From CALBZH01 sp964538515 (lineage in GTDB: Bacteria; Desulfobacterota; Syntrophobacteria; Syntrophobacterales; Syntrophobacteraceae), in NCBI GenBank assembly GCA_964538515.1, contig CAZIEW010000050.1, positions 1 to 40,819 on the forward strand: a stretch of 40,819 nt of DNA, read 5' to 3'. Positions 7,861-15,328 of this stretch are shown in pieces (positions within the stretch are counted from its first letter, which is position 1; each line of letters opens with the position of its first letter). The notes beneath the pieces were generated by a model that ran no database searches, was not told the DNA's origin, and was given only the letters and a program-made list of their open reading frames with translations. A program made the translations under genes and the position numbers.

Positions 7861-9270
7861 TCACTCGTCGATCCCATACTGCTTCATTTTCCTCCAAAGC
7901 GTGCTTCGGCCCCACCCCAGAATCGCGGCTGCCTTGCCTCGGCGCCCTTTGGCCTTCAGCATCGCCTCCAAGATCATCTTGCGCTCCAGCGCCGACCAGT
8001 CCATGCCGTCGTCCCCACTTGCATGGGGGGCCAGGGTTACCGTCGGCTCCGCTGACTCGGCCCCTGCGACTTCAACCTCTCGCGCCTTCGGGTCCGTCAG
8101 GTAAGCGGGCAAATGTTGAGGCTGGATTTGATCTTCCTGACAGATGGTGAGGCCGTACTCGACGATGTTGCGAAGCTCCCGAACGTTGCCGGGATATGAA
8201 TAATCCAGCAGAATGCGCAGCGCCTTCGCCGAGAACCCCTTGATGGGCTTTCGCAGCTTCGCGGCATAGTCCTGAAGAAAACGGTTCAGCAGGAGCTGGA
8301 CGTCGTCCCCACGCTCACGAAGGGGCGGCAACCGGAGCCGGACGACGTTCAGCCGGAACAGCAGATCCTCCCGGAACCGCCCTTCCCGCACCATTTGCTC
8401 CAGATTGCGGTGCGTCGCCGCGATAACCCGCACATCCACATGGAATCCTTTGGTGCTGCCGAGAGGGAAGACCACTCTATCATCCAGGAAAGTCAGCAGC
8501 TTGACTTGCAGCGAAAGCGGCAGGTCCCCAATCTCCGTCAGGTAGAGCGTTCCATTGTGAGCCAGACGAAACCGGCCCGGCTTGTTTTCAATCGCTCCAG
8601 TAAACGCCCCCTTCTGATGTCCGAACAGCTCCGACTCCAGCAACGTTTCCGGGAGCGCCCCACAGTTGACCTTGATGAAGGGGTCCTTGGCGCGAGGTGA
8701 GGCCTGATGGATGAGCTCGGCCACAAAATCCTTACCCGACCCCGTCTCGCCGGTGAGAAGCACCGAAGAGTCCGACTGCGCGATGACGGGGAGCACCTCG
8801 TAAATGCGCTCCATTTGAGGGCTGCGCCCAATGATCTGCCCAAACCCGAAGGGGGGACCACTCTTGCCGTTGAGGCGATTGATCACGCGAATGTCCTGGA
8901 CGGCCTCCAGGGTGCCCACGGCCTTTCCGTCCAGGTCGAGAATGGGAGCAAACGTAATGCGCACGGGAATCTTCTGACGCTCCCGATTGATGATGTCCCC
9001 CTCCACGACGAGAGGCTCCGAAATGGGCCTCTTGGTCCGCACCGGACAGCTCTCGATGCAAACGTTGCTTCGCAGGACAAACACACAGGGAATGCCGATC
9101 ACGTCCTTGCACTCAAACCCGGTCAATCCCTCGAGAAAACGATTGATGAACACGACGCGCCCGCCCGCGTCGACCACCGCCACCCCGAGGGGGATCGAGT
9201 CCAGCAAGCCCGGGAAAGAGACCGGGGCGTCAAAGAGCCCGTCCACCTTTAAGGGACCCTGCGAAAGCAT
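7861..9270 (-). CDS. Sigma-54-dependent transcriptional activator (PAS - AAA+ - Fis HTH)
   Basis: A 469-residue NtrC-type activator. A PAS domain (about 20-130) holds four cysteines, C54, C62, C71 and C75, an arrangement that may bind a metal, Fe-S cluster or thiol signal. The AAA+ domain has Walker A GETGSGKD (174-181), the sigma-54-contacting loop GAFTGA (221-226) and arginine-finger-region motifs (REDLLFRLNVV). The Walker B segment reads LYLTEIGD: the usual Asp is T245, with E246 kept. A Fis-type helix-turn-helix is at about 427-468. There is no receiver domain. I chose ATG 9270 because GGGAGAAG precedes it and a promoter at 9376-9404 gives a sensible leader. It may drive the sigma-54 promoters at 969-983 and 21915-21930. 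Confidence 0.93.
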   Translation of the reverse strand: MLSQGPLKVDGLFDAPVSFPGLLDSIPLGVAVVDAGGRVVFINRFLEGLTGFECKDVIGIPCVFVLRSNVCIESCPVRTKRPISEPLVVEGDIINRERQKIPVRITFAPILDLDGKAVGTLEAVQDIRVINRLNGKSGPPFGFGQIIGRSPQMERIYEVLPVIAQSDSSVLLTGETGSGKDFVAELIHQASPRAKDPFIKVNCGALPETLLESELFGHQKGAFTGAIENKPGRFRLAHNGTLYLTEIGDLPLSLQVKLLTFLDDRVVFPLGSTKGFHVDVRVIAATHRNLEQMVREGRFREDLLFRLNVVRLRLPPLRERGDDVQLLLNRFLQDYAAKLRKPIKGFSAKALRILLDYSYPGNVRELRNIVEYGLTICQEDQIQPQHLPAYLTDPKAREVEVAGAESAEPTVTLAPHASGDDGMDWSALERKMILEAMLKAKGRRGKAAAILGWGRSTLWRKMKQYGIDE

Positions 9271-9375
9271 GCTCCAAACTTCTCCCTTGTTTCGAACCGA
9301 ACGCTCCTGGACAGCAGGAGACCCTCTCGAATGTCGCTCTTGGCCGCACACCCCCTCGACGGCATCGAGGGCTCC

Positions 9376-9404
9376 ATGCTAATGCCAGTTCCAGAAAGTG
9401 TCAA
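9376..9404 (-). promoter_or_regulatory. Sigma-70-type promoter for the sigma-54 activator block
   Basis: On the minus strand a perfect -35 TTGACA (9404-9399), a 17-bp spacer and -10 TAGCAT (9381-9376) precede the activator. The predicted start near 9369 leaves a leader of about 100 nt. A near-palindrome (AAATG-GAAA-CATTT) overlaps the -35 side. Confidence 0.6.
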
Positions 9405-9536
9405 ATGGAAACATTTCAATATGGATCACGGAGCAACACGGTCGACGACACGATCGCGGAATGAGCCCAGGCACTACAAGGCGAGGAATGCGGACGTCGC
9501 TTTGATCTTTGGAGTGTTGAACGGTCTGATCGACGG

Positions 9537-9571
9537 TTGACGCACCCGGCTCCTACACGTCGAATACACGT
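9537..9571 (+). promoter_or_regulatory. Probable toxin-antitoxin promoter with repeated operator half-site
   Basis: TTGACG (9537-9542), a 17-bp spacer and TCGAAT (9560-9565) form a weak sigma-70-like promoter. The hexamer ACACGT occurs twice (9555-9560 and 9566-9571), overlapping the -10, as expected for an operator of a self-repressing antitoxin. GAGGAGG follows before the start at 9587. Confidence 0.4.
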
Positions 9572-9586
9572 GCGAGGAGGTGTGAT

Positions 9587-9817
9587 ATGCAGAAGAAGCT
9601 GACCATAACCATCGATGAAGAGGTTTATGAAGGGCTGCAGAGAGTGATTGGCCCCCGTAAGATAAGTCGGTTTATCCAAGAATTGGTCCGCCCGCACGTC
9701 GTGCGTCCCAAGCTGGAATCAGCCTACGCCGAGATGGCAAGAGACAAAGAAAGGGAAAAGGAGGCCCTGGAGTGGGCTGAAGTCACATTTAAGGATGTTG
9801 CTCATGAAACGGTCTGA
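9587..9817 (+). CDS. Antitoxin of a MazEF-type toxin-antitoxin pair
   Basis: A 76-residue protein. The N-terminus (KKLTITIDEEVYEGLQRVIG) looks like a ribbon-helix-helix DNA-binding strand and helix, followed by RKISRFIQELVRP. The C-terminal half is charged and probably disordered or helical, the usual toxin-neutralising part. Start ATG 9587 has a strong GAGGAGG Shine-Dalgarno. It overlaps the toxin gene by 14 bp, the normal antitoxin-first arrangement with translational coupling. It should repress its own promoter. It is the first plus-strand gene after a long minus-strand block, so the module could have been acquired. Confidence 0.85.
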   Translation: MQKKLTITIDEEVYEGLQRVIGPRKISRFIQELVRPHVVRPKLESAYAEMARDKEREKEALEWAEVTFKDVAHETV

Positions 9818-10127
9818 AGTGTGGTGGGTTAACTTCGATCCTTCGATCGGCGGTGAAATGAGAACGAAACGGCCTGCCGTGGTTGTGAGCAATGACGCAT
9901 CAAACAAGTTTCTCAATCGAGCTCAGGTTGTTCCTTTGACCGGCAACACCGAACGCCTCTACCCAAGCGAGGCGGTAGTCATCCTTGAGGGTAAAGAGAG
10001 CAAAGCTATGGCAGATCAGCCGGCGACTGTGAGCAAGGAGAGACTATTCCGGCGAGCAGGCATTCTTAGCAAGGATGACATGCACAAAGTAGAGCAGGCC
10101 ATCAAAGTCCAGCTGGATATCCCGTAA
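9804..10127 (+). CDS. MazF/PemK-family endoribonuclease toxin
   Basis: A 107-residue toxin. It opens with KRSEVWWVNFDPSIGGEMRTKRPAVVVSND, split here as the classic MazF start EVWWVNFDP, the conserved RPAVVVSND strand and later QVVPLTGNTE. The active-site-type Arg and Thr/Ser positions are present. The family cuts RNA at short sequence motifs and slows growth when the antitoxin is lost. I chose ATG 9804 over 9795 because AAGGA lies eight bases upstream. It overlaps the antitoxin stop. It is full length and looks intact. Confidence 0.92.
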   Translation: MKRSEVWWVNFDPSIGGEMRTKRPAVVVSNDASNKFLNRAQVVPLTGNTERLYPSEAVVILEGKESKAMADQPATVSKERLFRRAGILSKDDMHKVEQAIKVQLDIP

Positions 10128-10442
10128 GAGCCTGTTTGAGAAATCGTCAAGTCAGGCCGCTGCAACCCGAGGCGGACGTCTTCTTTCCTGACCGGGCTCG
10201 CGCTCCCTGCACCACGGCTGAAGAGATTTCGACGAGGGACTATGGTGCTGTACTACATCGTCAGTCGAAGAACGCGCCTTGCAAATCACGGCTCTGCCAC
10301 CGGGTCGAGCGGTCCCCCTATCGAGTTTCCAGATGGGCTCGGAGGGAGGTGCCGCCGGGAGCCCATGGAGTCCCACTGACGGCACTCACAAGACGGCATT
10401 GCATTTGGAGGATGGGGCAGCTGAAACGTACCCGCACACCGC
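10128..10442. other. Intergenic region between convergent genes, nothing recognised
   Basis: This is the 315 bp between the MazF stop and the stop of the tandem UspA gene on the other strand. I see no convincing coding frame, tRNA, terminator with a T-run, or intact insertion-sequence end. The base composition is like the rest of the window. Confidence 0.4.
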
Positions 10443-11411
10443 TCAACTGACCACCCAAACGGTAAGACCCTTCGCCATCTGGATGACTTTGCTGCTTACC
10501 CGCCCCATGAAGAACTCCTGGATTCGTGAAAGACCCCGCCGCCCCACAACGATCGTCTCATAACCACCGTCACGAGCTTCCTGGATGATGGCGCCGGCAC
10601 GACTGCTCACCCCTTTCACTATTTTGGCCGCCACGCGATCCTCGTCCAGCCCGGCTTCCACGAGCACCCGGCGAGCCCGGTCGAAGGACTGCTCCATCTC
10701 CTTTTCCGCCTCCACCAGCTCCTGGTCTACCCTTGCAAGCCAGTCTCTGTCGTGAGAGAGGACGAAGGACTCCCCAAACCCTTGCATGAAGACATCCAGC
10801 CCGCGCATGGCGTGAAACAGGGTGACATTGACCCCTTGGGAGCCTTGCAGCATCCTGCCTACATAACGAACAGCCTGGAGAGCCCCTTCGGAAGCATCGA
10901 TCGGAATGAGCACCCTGCGCGCACACCCGACTCCCGCAACCACCCAGACGGGCACATGAGTGAGCTTCCCAACCAGCTTATCGGCCACGCTGCCGAGTAC
11001 CAGATCCTTGAGCTGACTCAGCCCGTGGCGCCCGACCACCACCGCGTCGTAGTTGTTGTACGATTCGGCGATGATGTCTCTCGCAATCCCCTCCTTACGC
11101 GCCTGCACGTTGACCACAATGGCATCTTCCGGCACTCCGGCATCGAGGAGGGCGCGCTTGGCTTCCCTCATGAACCCTTCGATGAGGTTTTCCTGCTGCT
11201 TTTCCCATGCTTCGATATTCGCAATGCGGTACTGAAAAGCGGGCTCCTTTTCGAGGTCCCAGAACGATTCCGGAATCCTTGTCATGACGTGAAAGAGGAC
11301 GACTTCCAAGCAGTCCCCTGGCAGACTCCTTCCCACGTACCGCACGGTCTCCAGAGCGGCTTCCGACCCATCAACAGCGACAAGCAGTCTCTTCCGGCTC
11401 AGCGTTCCCAT
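10443..11411 (-). CDS. Tandem universal stress protein (two UspA domains)
   Basis: A 322-residue cytoplasmic protein with two UspA domains, about 5-155 and 160-322. Domain 1 has the ATP-binding pattern G-2x-G-9x-G-S (VVGRHGLS, then LGSVADKL) and opens with KRLLVAVDGSEAA. Domain 2 opens with RRVLIPIDASEGA but ends with GRRGL and MGRVSSK, so its last ATP-binding Gly-Ser is altered. The two halves probably pair as an internal dimer. I chose ATG 11411 because GAGGGG lies just upstream. It is 45 bp behind the Pat-like enzyme and probably co-transcribed. Tandem Usp proteins next to Pat-like acetyltransferases suggest a role in energy or stress control; this is inference. Confidence 0.92.
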   Translation of the reverse strand: MGTLSRKRLLVAVDGSEAALETVRYVGRSLPGDCLEVVLFHVMTRIPESFWDLEKEPAFQYRIANIEAWEKQQENLIEGFMREAKRALLDAGVPEDAIVVNVQARKEGIARDIIAESYNNYDAVVVGRHGLSQLKDLVLGSVADKLVGKLTHVPVWVVAGVGCARRVLIPIDASEGALQAVRYVGRMLQGSQGVNVTLFHAMRGLDVFMQGFGESFVLSHDRDWLARVDQELVEAEKEMEQSFDRARRVLVEAGLDEDRVAAKIVKGVSSRAGAIIQEARDGGYETIVVGRRGLSRIQEFFMGRVSSKVIQMAKGLTVWVVS

Positions 11412-11456
11412 CTTTTCCCCTCTCTTTGCGATGCGCACCCGAGAAAATCCCCAGGC

Positions 11457-13861
11457 TCACAGCTGGATTCTCAATTCGAACTGCCCGGTCTCGGGATCGC
11501 GATTGACCTTGAAGCCCAACCTTCTCCCAAGCTCAAGCATGGTCGTATTCTCCGCGAGGACCTTCCCCCAGAGGGTGCGGATCCCCCGTTCCCGAGCAAT
11601 GTCGATGCACTTTTCAAGCAAGGCCGCCCCGACNNNNNNNNNNNNNNNNNNNNNNNNNNNNNNNNNNNNNNNNNNNNNNNNNNNNNNNNNNNNNNNNNNN
11701 NNNNNNNNNNNNNNNNNNNNNNNNNNNNNNNNNGCGACGATGCGGGAGACAGCGTCAGCAAAACCCGGGCGTCCAGAGCACAGGCGCCGTCTCCGACCGT
11801 GATGAGCGGATTGATGTCGAGCTCCGTGATCTCCGGGAAGTCGATCACCAACTGGGCCAGCCGGATGAGAATTTCTTCGAGAAGGACCAGGTTGGCCGGC
11901 GGACGATTGCGGTATCCCTTGAGCAGCCGGAAGACCCGGGTTTCTTCCATCAGCCGCCTCGCCAGCAGCCGATTCAGCGGGGGAAGCGCAATGGCTCTGT
12001 CTTTCAGAATTTCCGTCAGGATGCCGCCCATGCCGAAGAGGAGCACCGGCCCAAAGTCCGGGTCCTTCTTCGCCCCCAGGATCAGCTCGAAGTCCGGACG
12101 CGCAAGCATGGGCTGAATGGTGACTCCGAGGAGATCCGCGTCGGGCTTGTAAGCCGCGGCCCTTTCCACAACTTGTGCGAAGGAGCGGCGCACGGCCTCG
12201 TCATCCCGCAAGTCCAGAACCACCCCCTGCGCTTCCGACTTGTGGGTGATCGCTCGGGAATGGATCTTCATCACGACAGGATACCCGACCCGATTCGCCG
12301 AGGCCACGGCTTCCTCAGCCGAGCCGGCCACTTCCGTCGGATTCACGGGGATCCCGTAATACCTGAGCAAGGCTTTGGATTCAACCTCGGTGAGGATTGC
12401 GTGTCGGCCTGCCCGAGCGGCATCGACGAGCTGCCGGGCCGCCTCATGGTCGAATGTGAGGTCGCGGGGCAGCTTGGGGGGCGCCTGCTGGAGCAGTTCC
12501 AGGTTGCGCGTGTAGGTCACCATGCTCATGAAGGCCCCGATCGCCCGCTCCGGCGTCTCGTAGGTGGGAATTCCGGCATTGTTAAAGATCTCGCGCCCTC
12601 TCTCCACATCCGACGCCCCGAGCCAGACGGTGAAGATCGAAAGGCGCCTCTTGCGGAACAGACTCACCAGGGTCTCGGCCACGGCCGTGGGATCGCTCAA
12701 GGCCTGAGGGCACATCATGATCAGAAGCGCGTTGACCTCCGGGGCGTCCACACAGATTTCCACCGCTCGGTAATACCGCTCGGCAGAGGCGTCTCCGAGG
12801 ATATCGATCGGGTTCCCATGGCTCCAAAACGGAGGCAGGACCTCATTCAGACGCGACAGAGTCGTATCGCTCAGGGGCGCCGGGTCCATCCCAAAGCTCG
12901 CTAGGGCATCCGCCGCCATGACCCCTGGCCCCCCTGAATTCGTGATGATCGCGAGCCCGGGTCCTGCGGGGCGGGGCTGCTTCGCCATGAGCTCCGCGCA
13001 GTCAAAAAGCTCCTCGATGGTCTGCACGCGAAGGATGCCGGCCCGGCGAAACGCCGTGTCGTAGACTTCGTCGGAGCCTGCGAGCGCCCCCGTGTGGGAC
13101 GCCGCCGCCTTGGCGCCGGCGGGAGACCGTCCCGATTTGAGCACGACGATGGGCTTGATCCGGGAAACGGCACGCGCCGCGCTCATGAACTTGCGAAACG
13201 AGGTGAGACTCTCCACGTAGAGCACAATGCTGCTCACCTCGGGATCCTGCCCCAGATAGTTCAAAAGGTCGCCAAAGTCGACGTCGAGCATACTTCCCAC
13301 ACTCACGAAGTACCTGAAGCCGATCTTCTCCTTGATCGAAACATCCAAAATGGCGGTGCAGATGGCTCCGCTCTGAGAAACGAAGGCGAGCTTCCCGGGC
13401 AGGGGCATGTGATGAGCGAAGCTCGCATTCAGGCCGGATTCAGCGGCGACGATCCCCAGGCAATTGGGCCCGATGAGTCGCACATTCCCTTTCCGCGCCG
13501 CCTCCAGGATCCGGTGCTCCATCTCGCGACCCTTTTCTCCCGTTTCCTTCCCCCCTGCGGAAATAATGACCGCACCGCCGACAGATGCGTCCGCGCATTC
13601 CTCGATCGCCTCGGGAACGCTCGTGATGGGAATGGCGATGACCGCCAGGTCGACGGGACCGTCCACGGCCCCCAGCGACTCAAAGCTCCTGAGCCCGAAC
13701 AGCTCCCGATAGCGGGGATTGACCGGATAAAGCGCTCCTTTGTAGCCGGCCGTTACCATGTTCTCCATCAAGGCACGGCCTATGCTCCCCTGCTTTTCGC
13801 TTGCCCCGACGACCGCAACCGCGGCGGGTCGAAAGATTCTATCCAGATTGTGAATGGTCAT
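11457..13861 (-). CDS. Pat-like ADP-forming acyl-CoA synthetase fused to GNAT acetyltransferase, interrupted by an assembly gap
   Basis: A large protein broken by 100 N at 11634-11733. Upstream of the gap: CoA-binding domain (VAVVGASEKQGSIGRAL), succinyl-CoA-ligase-like domain with the conserved His motif SHTGALAGSDE, and an ATP-grasp domain (VMKIHSRAITHKSEAQGVVL; FGMGGILTEILKDRAIALPP). After the gap, 58 codons ending at TGA 11459-11457 read as the end of a GNAT fold (LLEKCIDIARERGI, then VLAENTTMLELGRRLGF). This matches the order in E. coli PatZ/Pka protein-lysine acetyltransferases. The frames on the two sides disagree across exactly 100 N, so the gap length is arbitrary. ATG 13861 has AGGAG nine bases upstream; a GTG at 13894 is an alternative. 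Confidence 0.85.
11634..11733. other. Assembly gap of 100 N
   Basis: One hundred unknown bases, a standard scaffold placeholder. It falls inside the Pat-like gene between the ATP-grasp end and the GNAT C-terminus. A complete GNAT domain needs more sequence than 33 codons plus what remains, so bases are probably missing. Confidence 0.98.
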
Positions 13862-14065
13862 GGGATCCAGCTCCTGCAGCGTCTTCCCGATCACCCATCG
13901 GACAAGTCCTGGAATGCAGTGCAGAATGGGGTGTGACTGAAGCGAGGCGATCTACTCCGAAGAGATTGCCGCGATGACGTTCACCGTGATGACGGGCAGC
14001 TTAAGGGGTGACGGCGTGCTAAGGGAGCCCACGGCCCCAGTCACAGGCCGACACAACGGATCGAC

Positions 14066-15328
14066 TCACCTCACCTTCTTGAGCTTCTTGGAGATGGAGA
14101 CGCAGAACGTGGTCCCCTTCTCGCCTTTCGGATCCAGCCAGACCGCTCCCTGATGACGCTCCGCAATCTCCTTCACCGTCGCCAGGCCAAGACCGGTTCC
14201 TTCAACACCTTTGGAGGTCTCGGCGCGGCGGAATAATTGGAACAGGCGCTCCGGATCCTCAACCGACAGGCTAACCCCATCGTCGCTCACCGAGAAGACG
14301 TGACGGTCCGCCTCATCCAAGTACACGATGCGAATGCGCGTGAGCCCCATTCCCCCGTATTTCAAGGCGTTGTCGACCAAGTTGCGAAAAATGCGCATCA
14401 AGAGGATTTTGTCGCCCACGATGACAGGCAGCGCCTCGGGCTCCTCCCACCGGACCCTTCTCAGGGTCAACGCATCCGCAAATTCGTTGCGGATGGTTTC
14501 GAGCACTTCCTTCATCCGGACGTCTTCCAACCGCATCCTCGCTTCTTTGGCCATGATGTAGGCGTTGATGCGATCAACGAGCCGGACCACCTGCTCGGCC
14601 CCTTTGAGGATCTGATCGCAATATTGACGCCCTTTGTCGTTCAGGCAGCTGGCATATCCCTTCTTGAGTCTGCGGGTCAGGCCATGGATGCCGATGGCCG
14701 GACTTTTGAGGTCGTGGCTGACCGAATAAGCGAAGAATTCGATGGCTTCCTTCTGACGTGTCAGCTCGGCCGCCTTCTCCCTCAGGGCTTCATACAGACG
14801 AGCGTTGTTGACCGCAACGGCCAGCTGATTGCCGATCACGATCAGCAGGTCCATGGTGCGGCTATCCAGCTCGATCTCCCGGCGGCTCGCGAGGTTCATC
14901 ACCCCGAGCACCTCTCCCATGGCAATGAGCGGAACGCAAAGAATGATTCGAAGCCCCTTGCTCGTCAGGAACGTGGCCCGTGCCGAATCATCCAGATCCG
15001 TGACGTGCTGGGCGATGAAGGAGCCGGTCCGAGCGGCCTTGCCCGTGAATCCCTCGGAGATCTTGACGCGCTCCAGGCCGCCGGTTTCCACACCTTCGCA
15101 GGCGACAAGATCGAGGAATTCTCCCGAATCGTCCAACAGGTAGATCCGGCCGGCGTCCAAGCCGAACCAATGCAGCACCTTCGTGAGAACCCCCCGAAGG
15201 ACGTCCGCCGGATGAAGGGAGAGGGAGAGAAAATTGCTGAGCTCCATCAGAATGGACAGCTCGCGATTGCTTTCCACCGGCTGCCCTTCCCCAAGCTTAA
15301 CGGAGATGTATTGCCTCTCAACTCGCAT
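14066..15328 (-). CDS. GAF-domain sensor histidine kinase (cytoplasmic)
   Basis: A 420-residue soluble kinase. A GAF domain (about 25-180) covers ADVLRGVLTKVLHWFGLDAG to IGNQLAVAVNNARLY and may sense a small molecule or redox state. A short coiled linker leads to HisKA with H-box SVSHDLKSPAIGIHG (H205). The ATPase domain has the N-box RNLVDNALKYGG, a G1 box altered to DDGVS (normally DNGxG) and G2 box GTGLGL. There are no membrane segments. ATG 15328 overlaps the stop of the PEP-synthase-like gene (TGA 15320-15318), so the two are co-translated; a GTG at 15343 is possible but has a badly spaced Shine-Dalgarno. Likely partners are the receivers at 18082 and 18681. Confidence 0.9.
   Translation of the reverse strand: MRVERQYISVKLGEGQPVESNRELSILMELSNFLSLSLHPADVLRGVLTKVLHWFGLDAGRIYLLDDSGEFLDLVACEGVETGGLERVKISEGFTGKAARTGSFIAQHVTDLDDSARATFLTSKGLRIILCVPLIAMGEVLGVMNLASRREIELDSRTMDLLIVIGNQLAVAVNNARLYEALREKAAELTRQKEAIEFFAYSVSHDLKSPAIGIHGLTRRLKKGYASCLNDKGRQYCDQILKGAEQVVRLVDRINAYIMAKEARMRLEDVRMKEVLETIRNEFADALTLRRVRWEEPEALPVIVGDKILLMRIFRNLVDNALKYGGMGLTRIRIVYLDEADRHVFSVSDDGVSLSVEDPERLFQLFRRAETSKGVEGTGLGLATVKEIAERHQGAVWLDPKGEKGTTFCVSISKKLKKVR

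Noticed and set aside
5918..8104. A 728-codon open frame on the plus strand opposite the histidine kinase and neighbours
   Set aside because: It lies antisense to three clear genes, has the His/Asp/Gln-rich composition of a reverse-frame shadow in GC-rich DNA, and shows no known motif. Similar long shadows occur opposite mnmG, ftsH, SulP and the acyl-CoA ligase.
10128..10160. GAGCCTGTTTGAGAAAT resembling the end of some insertion sequences
   Set aside because: No matching inverted end, target duplication or transposase fragment was found nearby.
11471..11733. The tail of the Pat-like gene read straight through the N run
   Set aside because: It is Ser/Pro/Arg-rich nonsense. Another frame gives a proper GNAT end, so the read-through is an artefact of the arbitrary gap length.
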